In this document: in pieces, positions 27,294 to 34,005 of the stretch | Position numbering within the stretch: the stretch's first letter is position 1 | How the letters are laid out: the number at the start of each line of letters is the position of its first letter | Program-made: the position numbers and the translations under genes | Assembly (NCBI GenBank): GCA_021608145.1 | Contig: JAKIHM010000002.1 | Location: 163,334 to 227,333 of the forward strand | Length of the DNA stretch: 64,000 nt | Origin: Thermovorax subterraneus | GTDB taxonomy: Bacteria; Bacillota; Thermosediminibacteria; Thermosediminibacterales; Thermosediminibacteraceae | Reading direction: 5' to 3' | Notes under the pieces: generated by a model | Databases searched by the model: none | Told to the model about the DNA's origin: nothing | What the model saw: only the letters and a program-made list of their open reading frames with translations

Positions 27294-28469
27294 TTGGCCA
27301 AAGTAATTTTGACCACTCACCGAAAAAAGCGAATAGAAAAAGGACATCCCTGGGTTTTCAAAACAGAGATAGAAAAAATCGAGGGAAATTACAGCCCTGG
27401 TGACATAGTGGAAGTATGCGATTTCAAAGGTAAGTTTCTAGGCAAGGGCTACATAAACCCCGCATCCCAGATAACTGTGAGGATTCTGACGAGGAATAAA
27501 GAGGAAGAAATAGACAGAAATTTTTTCAAGAAAAGAATAGAAGACGCTTTGGAATATCGACAGAAATTGGGATTTAACGAGAGTTTCAGACTGGTTTACG
27601 GAGAAGCTGATTTTCTACCTGCACTTATAGTCGATAAATTTGAAGATGTACTAGTAATCCAAACACTTGCTCTAGGTATGGAGCGGTTCAAAGATGTCAT
27701 CGTGGATATCCTCCGGGAGATGTTCCAACCTCGCGGAATTTATGAGAGAAACGACGCACCCGTCCGTGAATTGGAGGGGCTGCCTCTCACTAAAGGATGT
27801 CTCTATGGAAACGTCCCGGAAAAAATCCTCATAGAAGAAAACGGCCTAAAACTTTACGTCGACGTCATAAACGGCCAGAAAACCGGCTACTTTTTCGACC
27901 AAAAGGAGAACCGCCTCGCCATAGGGCCCTTTGTAAAAGGCGCCGAAGTTCTGGAGTGTTTCTGTTACACAGGTTCTTTCGCCTTATCCGCCGCCCGTTT
28001 CGGTGCTAAAAAAGTTATAGCCTTTGATTCATCCAGGGAAGCCATAGAACTTGCAAGGGAAAACGCCGCCTTGAACGGCTTTGAAGGCATCACAGAATTC
28101 CACGAAGGAAACGCTTTTGACGTTTTGAGGCACTTTTACAAGAGCAGAAAAAAGTTCGACGTGGTCATACTGGACCCCCCTGCTTTTGCCAAAAATAAAC
28201 AAGCCTTAGAAGGTGCTATAAGAGGGTACAAGGAAATAAATTTAAGAGCTCTAAAAATTTTAAAACCCGGAGGATTTCTAATCACCTCGTCATGTTCCCA
28301 CCATGTGGATGAAGACCTGTTCTGGGAAATAATAGAGTCAGCTGCCTGGGATGCACACGTCACTCTAAGGGTTATAGAAAGAAGAACCCAGGCAAAAGAC
28401 CACCCGATTCTTGCCGCCTCGGACGAAACTAGGTACCTGAAATTTTTCATGCTCCAGGTAATTAAATGA
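27294..28469 (+). CDS. class I rRNA large-subunit methyltransferase, RlmI-like
   Basis: 391 residues. The N-terminal PUA domain (HRKKRIEKGHPWVFKTEIEK...GDIVEVCDFKGKFLGKGY) and central RlmI-type segment (YGEADFLPALIVDKFEDVLVIQ) precede a Rossmann methyltransferase domain with NGQKTGYFFDQKENR, VLECFCYTGSFALSAA (SAM site) and VILDPPAFAKN (DPPAF catalytic motif). RlmI makes m5C1962 in E. coli 23S rRNA; the exact base here is inference. TTG start behind GGGGG. Its stop lies just before the terminator at 28471-28503. Confidence 0.9.
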   Translation: MAKVILTTHRKKRIEKGHPWVFKTEIEKIEGNYSPGDIVEVCDFKGKFLGKGYINPASQITVRILTRNKEEEIDRNFFKKRIEDALEYRQKLGFNESFRLVYGEADFLPALIVDKFEDVLVIQTLALGMERFKDVIVDILREMFQPRGIYERNDAPVRELEGLPLTKGCLYGNVPEKILIEENGLKLYVDVINGQKTGYFFDQKENRLAIGPFVKGAEVLECFCYTGSFALSAARFGAKKVIAFDSSREAIELARENAALNGFEGITEFHEGNAFDVLRHFYKSRKKFDVVILDPPAFAKNKQALEGAIRGYKEINLRALKILKPGGFLITSSCSHHVDEDLFWEIIESAAWDAHVTLRVIERRTQAKDHPILAASDETRYLKFFMLQVIK

Positions 28470-28470
28470 C

Positions 28471-28503
28471 CCCTGCCCTTTTGGAGGCAGGGGTTTTGTT
28501 TTA
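28471..28503 (+). terminator. Rho-independent terminator of the HAD-ylbF-methyltransferase operon
   Basis: CCCCTGCC, loop CTTTTGG, AGGCAGGGG then TTTTGTTTT. The 3' end reaches the stop of the convergent mgtE gene. Confidence 0.88.
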
Positions 28504-29844
28504 CAATCTCAAAATTAGCCTAGCCGTGCTGAAATATACAAGAAGCCCTATGACATCGAGGAGCGTCGTCACGAAAGGCCCCGAAGTCACTGCAGGGTCG
28601 CGTCCGAGTTTATTCCACATCAAAGGTATGAAAGTGCCCAAAAAAGCCGCTATGGTTAGATTCATCGCCATGGATAGCCCGATTACCAGCCCCAAAGTGG
28701 GAGCACCCTGCCACAAATATGCTATGGCAGCCACAATCGCACCGTTAATCAGTCCCAATATTGCCCCCACGCCACTTTCTCTTATTACATTTTTCCATAT
28801 TAAAAGAGGCTCGATTTGTCCTGTGGCAAGACCTCTTACCACTATTGCTGCCGATTGGGTGCCCACGTTACCACCCATATCCATCAAGAGCGGAATGAAA
28901 AACGACAATGCTACCACTGCCTGCAGTGTTTCTGAAAAATTTTTTATAACGTTTCCTGATACAATTTCCCCGAAAAGGGCGACCAATATCCATGGCAACC
29001 TCCTGCGGGCCCTAAAAAGCGGCGAACTTTTTTCCGGAGCTATTTCTTCCGATGCCCCCGCCATTTTGAGAATGTCCTCGGTAGCCTCTTCCTGGGCTGC
29101 ATCCATAACATCATCGAAAGTTACAATGCCTAAAAGAACGTTATCTTCATCCACCACCGGCAGGGCCAGAAACCCATACTTAGCCATAAGCCTTACTACT
29201 TCTTCCTGGTCCTGAGTTGCAAAGACTTTTTTTACATCGGTATACATTATTTCCGAAAGAGGCGTATCTGGTTCGGAAAGCACTAGGTCCCTAAGTGAGA
29301 GGACTCCCAGTAATTTGCCGCCGTCATCCACGACGTAGACGTAATATATCATTTCAGCATCCGGAGCGATTTCTGCCAATTTGTCCAACGCTTCCTTTAC
29401 CTTCATATCTTTCGGAAAAGCTATGAACTCGGTGGTCATTCTACCGCCGGCAGTGTTTTCATCGTATAAAAGCAGGGACCTTATCTCGTTTTGTTCCTGC
29501 TGTTGCATAATATGCAAGAATTTCTGGCGAGCGCTTTCGGGCAACATCCCCAGATAATCGGCCACATCATCGGTCGACATCTCTTTCAGCAAAAGAGCAG
29601 TTTCTTCCGGTGCTATGTGAGTTAGAATGAATGTTACTTTTTCGGGCTCTAGTTCTTCCAGTACATCCCTGGCTTTACTAAATTCCAATTTTTTAAAAAG
29701 CTCGAGACATTCCCGGGGTTCGAGGTCGGAAAAAAGCTCGGCTATGTCGACGGGGTGGCTATCCTTTAAAAGTTCCGCTGCTTTTATAAAATTGCCTTCT
29801 TTTAAAAGCTGTTTGATTTCGTTCGAATTCAAACTGGTGCCCAT
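28501..29844 (-). CDS. mgtE: magnesium transporter MgtE (second copy)
   Basis: 447 residues. N-terminal MgtE_N superhelix (HPVDIAELFSDLEPRECLELF), a CBS pair (AGGRMTTEFIAFPKDMKVKEAL; ALPVVDEDNVLLGIVTFDDVMDA) and a C-terminal five-helix channel domain with GNVGTQSAAIVVRGLATGQI and DPAVTSGPFVTTLLDVIGLLVYF, the latter containing the Mg2+ selectivity region. MgtE channels are gated by Mg2+ bound at the CBS/N-domain interface. It begins two bases after the stop of the first mgtE gene, with GGGAGG upstream. Divergence between the two copies is clear throughout, so it is an old duplication. Confidence 0.94.
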   Translation of the reverse strand: MGTSLNSNEIKQLLKEGNFIKAAELLKDSHPVDIAELFSDLEPRECLELFKKLEFSKARDVLEELEPEKVTFILTHIAPEETALLLKEMSTDDVADYLGMLPESARQKFLHIMQQQEQNEIRSLLLYDENTAGGRMTTEFIAFPKDMKVKEALDKLAEIAPDAEMIYYVYVVDDGGKLLGVLSLRDLVLSEPDTPLSEIMYTDVKKVFATQDQEEVVRLMAKYGFLALPVVDEDNVLLGIVTFDDVMDAAQEEATEDILKMAGASEEIAPEKSSPLFRARRRLPWILVALFGEIVSGNVIKNFSETLQAVVALSFFIPLLMDMGGNVGTQSAAIVVRGLATGQIEPLLIWKNVIRESGVGAILGLINGAIVAAIAYLWQGAPTLGLVIGLSMAMNLTIAAFLGTFIPLMWNKLGRDPAVTSGPFVTTLLDVIGLLVYFSTARLILRL

Positions 29845-29846
29845 TT

Positions 29847-31220
29847 TTAAAACCTCCCGAATGCCACCGTTTTTTTAATCCCCAGGAACGTCACCGTAAG
29901 GGCGAAATAGATAAGTAGTGCAGTAACATCGATAATGGTGGTGATAAACGGCCCTGAAGCTACGGCGGGGTCCACTTTTATCTTGTAGAAAATAAGCGGA
30001 ATCAACACGCCTATAAATGCGGAAATCACTATTGCGATGCTCATAGAAGCACCAACAACCAAGCTAAGGTTAATATCTTTTTGCCATAAAGCTGCGACAG
30101 TAGCTATTATCGCTCCGCATGAAACTCCAACGAACACGCCGCCAAAGGTTTCGCCAACTAAGAATTTCATCACGTTCTTTATAGAAATCTCACCTGTGGC
30201 AAGCCCCCTTACAGATAATGCCAGGGACTGGGTTCCTACGTTTCCGGCTGTAGCCATTAACACGGGAATGAAGAAAGCAACTGCCATCACCTTTTCAAGG
30301 ACTGTTGAATATCCATCTATAACGACCCCTGAGATTAAGTCACCCAAAAGGCAGACCACCAGCCACGGGAGCCGCTTTTTTACCGCTCCTAAAATATTGG
30401 TGGTAAGGAGTATCTCGTCTTCAGGCGTTATTCCGGCAAGTTTATGGATATCTTCTGTGGTTTCTTCTTCAAGTACATCCATAGCATCGTCTACCGTAAC
30501 TATTCCCAGGATGTGATTTTCTTCATCCACAACCGGTATCGCCAAAAGTGAATATTTAGAAATAAGCTGGGCAACCTTTTCCTGATCTTCGTCCACCCTG
30601 ACCGAGACCACTTTTTTATGCATTATTTCAGAAATCCTCTTATTTCTCGGAGCGGCTATGAGTTCCCTTAGGGACAAAACTCCAAGAAGGTGTTTTTCTT
30701 TATCCACAACGTAAAGGTAGTATATGGTTTCAGCTTCTTTTCCAAACTTCCTTACATCTTCGATGGCTTCTTCCACTGTTTTGTCGGCATATAGGTAAAC
30801 GTAGTCGGTGGTCATTATGCCGCCGGCAGAATCTTGAGCCAGCTTTATGAGGGATTTTAGCTCCTGCTGATGCTCCTTTGGCAATTTTTCCATCAATTTC
30901 TCCACTTTTTCATAAGGCAGTTTCTGGAGCAGGTCTATTATTTCATCCACCGACATATTTTCTAAAATTTTCACGAGATGCATTTCAGGAATAGATTCAA
31001 TGTATGGAATCCTCTCTTCGGGCTCGAGTTCTTCGAGCACTTCAGTGGCTTTTTCTAGGTCCAGCAGCTCAAAAAAAACCTTTCTATTTTCACCTTTTAC
31101 TTCTTCCAAAATCTCGGCAATATCCGCCGGGTGCAATCTAGACAGTATTCTTTTTATTTCGTCAGTTTTTCTCGACAGGATTAACTGTTTTAAAAGAATG
31201 ACCTCCCTTTCATTTTTCAT
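29847..31220 (-). CDS. mgtE: magnesium transporter MgtE (first copy)
   Basis: 457 residues with the same three-part layout: HPADIAEILEEVKGENRKVFFELL in the N domain, CBS motifs (SAGGIMTTDYVYLYADKTVEEAI; AIPVVDEENHILGIVTVDDAMDV), and the channel domain with GNVGTQSLALSVRGLATGEI and DPAVASGPFITTIIDVTALLIYF. It imports Mg2+ (possibly also other divalent ions) down its electrochemical gradient. The ATG at 31218-31220 follows GGGGAGGGAAG, part of which lies in a hairpin (31231-31246). The long structured leader suggests control at the RNA level. Confidence 0.95.
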   Translation of the reverse strand: MKNEREVILLKQLILSRKTDEIKRILSRLHPADIAEILEEVKGENRKVFFELLDLEKATEVLEELEPEERIPYIESIPEMHLVKILENMSVDEIIDLLQKLPYEKVEKLMEKLPKEHQQELKSLIKLAQDSAGGIMTTDYVYLYADKTVEEAIEDVRKFGKEAETIYYLYVVDKEKHLLGVLSLRELIAAPRNKRISEIMHKKVVSVRVDEDQEKVAQLISKYSLLAIPVVDEENHILGIVTVDDAMDVLEEETTEDIHKLAGITPEDEILLTTNILGAVKKRLPWLVVCLLGDLISGVVIDGYSTVLEKVMAVAFFIPVLMATAGNVGTQSLALSVRGLATGEISIKNVMKFLVGETFGGVFVGVSCGAIIATVAALWQKDINLSLVVGASMSIAIVISAFIGVLIPLIFYKIKVDPAVASGPFITTIIDVTALLIYFALTVTFLGIKKTVAFGRF

Positions 31221-31405
31221 CCACTTCCCTCCCCGAAAACTCGGGGCTACATCCTGCCGCCGGAGAGCGGCAAGATGGCCCCTGCAATTTTTAAATTATT
31301 TCGCTTATTACTAGGATCGGCGTCCACCTTGCCGCTCCCCCCTTTTTAATAAAAAATTCCCTTCATTATGCGAAGGGTAAAAGTTTACACCTACTCGCAT
31401 CCGCA
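31221..31405 (-). promoter_or_regulatory. structured 5' leader of the mgtE pair (candidate riboregulator)
   Basis: About 185 bases from the predicted transcription start to the mgtE ATG. On the minus strand the 5' segment ATGCGA..GG..TAAA can pair with TTTACC..TCGCAT, competing with the terminator hairpin at 31359-31377. A 15-17 bp stem with a 45-base loop follows (31262-31338). Last comes CCCCGA/TCGGGG (31231-31246), whose 3' arm runs into the ribosome-binding site. I could not match the conserved M-box core (GUUAGGUGAGGCUCC...), though AGGTG, GACGCC and CAGGATG occur in M-box-like order. A 29-codon open frame (31311-31400) also lies in the leader. Confidence 0.55.
31350..31378 (-). terminator. 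terminator hairpin inside the mgtE leader
   Basis: Minus strand CCCTTC, loop GCATAAT, GAAGGG, then AATTTTTTATT. Only about 30 bases after the predicted start of transcription, so it is an attenuator candidate rather than the end of a gene; the upstream gene has its own terminator at 31448-31480. Confidence 0.7.
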
Positions 31406-31410
31406 CTTAA

Positions 31411-31438
31411 ATTATATTCTACCGATTTTATAAGTCAA
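31411..31438 (-). promoter_or_regulatory. sigma-A type promoter for the mgtE pair
   Basis: Minus strand TTGACT at 31433-31438, 16-base spacer, perfect TATAAT at 31411-31416; start of transcription predicted near 31404. Confidence 0.78.
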
Positions 31439-31447
31439 GAGCAAACC

Positions 31448-31480
31448 AAAAGAGAGGTTGAAAAATCAACCTCTCTTTTT
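31448..31480 (-). terminator. Rho-independent terminator after the glutamine-rich gene
   Basis: Minus strand AAAAAGAGAGGTTG, loop ATTTTT, CAACCTCTCTTTT. The 5' arm overlaps the stop codon. Confidence 0.9.
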
Positions 31481-31952
31481 ACTGTAGCTGCTGGCTGATT
31501 TGTTGCTGCTGTTGCTGAATCTGCTGCAATTGCTGATTTAATTGTCCTAATTGCTGCTGGTTCTGCTGCCCAAAGGCTTGGTTTTGCTGAGCATTAAGCT
31601 GTTGATTCAACTGCTGGAGTTGCTTATTAAACTGGTCCAAAAGCTGATTCATCTGGTAAAAGACCTGGTTTGCATGAATACTCTGCTGAGCCTGATTTAG
31701 GGCGTTTATCGCCTGCTGTATGGCCTGGCTAACTTGATTGTCAGTCTGCTGCTGCTGAGTTTGGGCCTGGTTTTTTAATTGATTGAGCAATTGCTGAAAC
31801 TGATTGGCTGTCTGCTGTCCGGCCAACTGTTGTTGCTGTTGCTGATACTGCTGAAACTGAGATTGCCTAACCCTTTCCGATATCTCGTTTGAAAATTCTA
31901 CATCTTTTTTCCTTTCTTGAATTGTTGCTTCCAGGTCTTTTTTCTCAGTCAT
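31479..31952 (-). CDS. glutamine-rich low-complexity protein
   Basis: 157 residues of which about 61 are Gln (near 39 percent), plus many Asn, Leu and Ala; no Cys, no signal peptide. Residues 1-32 are charged (TEKKDLEATIQERKKDVEF...SERVRQ), the rest is a Q/N/L heptad-like array. Gln codons are a mixture of CAA and CAG, so the bias is at protein level, not a simple DNA repeat. Residues 78-106 (IQQAINALNQAQQSI, then NQV...LLD) match residues 160-188 of the upstream 192-residue protein at about 12 of 29 positions. Possibly a spore-layer or structural filament protein, but this is a guess. ATG with a GGGG site upstream. Confidence 0.75.
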   Translation of the reverse strand: MTEKKDLEATIQERKKDVEFSNEISERVRQSQFQQYQQQQQQLAGQQTANQFQQLLNQLKNQAQTQQQQTDNQVSQAIQQAINALNQAQQSIHANQVFYQMNQLLDQFNKQLQQLNQQLNAQQNQAFGQQNQQQLGQLNQQLQQIQQQQQQISQQLQ

Positions 31953-32024
31953 AATTATCCCCCTTTATTTTTTTCTCTTTTTTAATATACCCGGGGGAAT
32001 TTGATTTAAACAAAAAAAATATGG

Positions 32025-32603
32025 TTATTGCAGAATATTATCGAGCGAATTGCTTAACTCACTGAGAACCCGGTTTTTTACAATGTTTTCCTGGGCAGCG
32101 TTTAACGTCGATAGAACTTGCTGAATGGTTTGTTGTATTGACATCACGGGATTTACATACGCCTCTTGATGTGCACTGGATGATTGATAAAAGCCATTTT
32201 TTAGTTGATTTTCTATATTTTTTAAATTAAGGACCAGTTCTTGGACTGAAGAGTTAAAGTTTTCTACCCGCCTTTCAAAAGTACTTATAAATTGGTCAAA
32301 AGCATTTTCAACTTCAGCAATTTTTTCCAGTATGTTTATTCTATGCTGCCCTACCTGTTTTTGCAGTAACTTTGTATTCGACCCTGCCAGCCACTTTGAA
32401 AGTAAACTCTGGTTTTGCTCAAGCCCTGTTTCTAGGTCCTTTAGGCTCGATTCTACATAACTTTTTACCTGTTTTAATATGTCCTGGATATTTTTTAAAT
32501 TTCTAACATCATTTGTCAAGTTCGATTTAATCTGGTTGCAGAGAGTTTCAAGCTTTTGATTGGTTTGAGAAAAAGCTTCGGCCATTCCTTGGATTGAATT
32601 CAA
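32025..32603 (-). CDS. coiled-coil hypothetical protein, partner of the glutamine-rich protein
   Basis: 192 residues, almost wholly helical with long coiled-coil stretches (IKSNLTNDVRNLKNIQDILK; EKIAEVENAFDQFISTFERR; LVLNLKNIENQLKNGF), one Cys (residue 22) and no membrane segment. The C-terminal segment IQQVLSTLNAAQENI..NRV..SLD is shared with the downstream glutamine-rich protein. Start TTG at 32601-32603 follows CAGGAGGTGA; this site lies in the 3' arm of a terminator hairpin and the TTG abuts its T run. No family recognised. It may be a phase- or sporulation-specific structural protein; only the coiled-coil nature is seen. Confidence 0.72.
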   Translation of the reverse strand: MNSIQGMAEAFSQTNQKLETLCNQIKSNLTNDVRNLKNIQDILKQVKSYVESSLKDLETGLEQNQSLLSKWLAGSNTKLLQKQVGQHRINILEKIAEVENAFDQFISTFERRVENFNSSVQELVLNLKNIENQLKNGFYQSSSAHQEAYVNPVMSIQQTIQQVLSTLNAAQENIVKNRVLSELSNSLDNILQ

Positions 32604-32655
32604 AAAAATTCACCTCCTGCACTATATCAGTAAATATTTTTACCAGGCAGGAGGT
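32601..32655 (-). terminator. terminator hairpin overlapping the next gene's ribosome-binding site
   Basis: Minus strand ACCTCCTGC pairs with GCAGGAGGT (perfect 9 bp), with an inner GGTAAA/TTTACT stem, then GAATTTTTTTG. It would end the murB-hyuA-HDAC transcript, yet the 3' arm is the SD and the T run contains the TTG start of the coiled-coil gene. Confidence 0.8.
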
Positions 32656-32680
32656 CTTTTCTTCATCCATATTTTGCCAT

Positions 32681-33997
32681 CTATTTTTTTAATTTATATT
32701 CATCATTTACCCTATCCTGAAGGTATACCCCTGTGTAATCATCGGGATCTGCAGCTTCGTAAATTTTTCGGGCTTCTTCCACACATTCTTTACACGCTCC
32801 GGGAGGTATTACAATTGCGAGGATAAAATACCCGAGGTCACATTTTGACTTTATCAAAGTGTACCCCGAACATGACCTGCAAACCTTTATAGTCTCTTCT
32901 TGATTTTCCATTATTCCTATGGTGTCGTAATATATCCTTTTTTTCCTCCGGACAAAGTCACTCCCATCAAACATCTTCCTCGCAATATCTTCCTTGTGCA
33001 ACCACTTTCCGTAAACTTCTTCGCATAACCGCTTTATATAATCGGAAATCCACTTAGGTTGCCTTATTTTATCCGGGTCATAGTCTGGTTCTTTCACATG
33101 CGAATAGTCGATGCCAGCTAACGCCAAAATTATGCCTAGGTTCACGTAAGGCAGCGCCCCTTCTATGGAATACCCTCCCTCCAAAACCGCTATGTCGGGG
33201 TCTAAAAGTTCGGTCAGTTTAGCGTAACCCTGCGCCGAAAAATTCATATTGGTTATTGGGTCCGTATAATGGTTGTCCTGGCCGGCCGAATTAACTATAA
33301 GATCAGGTTTGTATTCTTCTATTATAGGCATTACCAGGTTTTCAATAACATAAAGAAAACCCTCTTCACCGGTTTGGGGTGGAAGGGGTATATTCAAAGT
33401 ATATCCGTAAGCGCCAGGTCCTCCTAATTCGTCCGGGAAACCAGTTCCGGGATAAAGCGTTCTTCCATCCTGATGTAGTGAAATAAAAAGGGTATTTCTA
33501 TCATTCCAGTATATGTCCTGGGTACCATCTCCATGGTGGCAATCGGTGTCGACTATGGCCACCTTTTTCGGTCCAAAGGATTGCCTTATGTGCTCTAGCA
33601 TTACCGCTTCGTTGTTTATTATGCAAAACCCACGGTCGCCGTATACCACCCTATGGGCGTGATGTCCCGGCGGCCTGACCATGGCAAAAGCTTTATCTAC
33701 CTTTCCTTCCAACAGCGCCCTTGCCGCTTGTATGGCCCCGCCCGCCGAAATCACGTGGGATTTGGTCACCACCGACTCTACATCCGGCACGCAAAAATGC
33801 ACCCTTTTGATATCTTCCTCTTTCGCCAACACTGGATTAAAAAACTCAATGCCTTCGATATCCTCCAAGCCTTCTTCGCTGACTTGATCCAAGGTATAAA
33901 GCAGCCTTTCTTCTCTTTCAGGATGGGTAGGGCTTATGGCCCAATCAAAAGCCGGGAAAAAAACCAACCCCAGCCTGTTTCTTGCCTTAAGCATCAT
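32681..33997 (-). CDS. histone deacetylase-family protein with C-terminal Cys-rich tail
   Basis: 438 residues. The deacetylase core is complete: VRPPGHHAHR (catalytic His pair), VDTDCHHGDGTQDIYW (zinc ligands), SLHQDGRTLYPGTG, NSAGQDNHYTDP (second zinc Asp; usual text is SAGFDAH) and LEGGY. Bacterial members remove acetyl groups from small molecules such as polyamines or from proteins such as acetyl-CoA synthetase. After residue 300 comes an extension with C373-x2-C376, C386 and C402-x2-C405, resembling a zinc ribbon, not part of the usual fold. ATG behind AGGAGGG. Eight bases after the hyuA-like gene. Confidence 0.88.
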   Translation of the reverse strand: MMLKARNRLGLVFFPAFDWAISPTHPEREERLLYTLDQVSEEGLEDIEGIEFFNPVLAKEEDIKRVHFCVPDVESVVTKSHVISAGGAIQAARALLEGKVDKAFAMVRPPGHHAHRVVYGDRGFCIINNEAVMLEHIRQSFGPKKVAIVDTDCHHGDGTQDIYWNDRNTLFISLHQDGRTLYPGTGFPDELGGPGAYGYTLNIPLPPQTGEEGFLYVIENLVMPIIEEYKPDLIVNSAGQDNHYTDPITNMNFSAQGYAKLTELLDPDIAVLEGGYSIEGALPYVNLGIILALAGIDYSHVKEPDYDPDKIRQPKWISDYIKRLCEEVYGKWLHKEDIARKMFDGSDFVRRKKRIYYDTIGIMENQEETIKVCRSCSGYTLIKSKCDLGYFILAIVIPPGACKECVEEARKIYEAADPDDYTGVYLQDRVNDEYKLKK

Positions 33998-34005
33998 TAA
34001 CCCTC

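Noticed and set aside
28466..29215. Plus-strand 249-codon open frame opposite the second mgtE
   Set aside because: Antisense to MgtE, no motif; starts inside the terminator region.
31221..31405. Calling the mgtE leader a standard M-box riboswitch
   Set aside because: The conserved GUUAGGUGAGGCUCC and ACGCUGC parts are not found by eye, and the terminator lies at the 5' end rather than after an aptamer.
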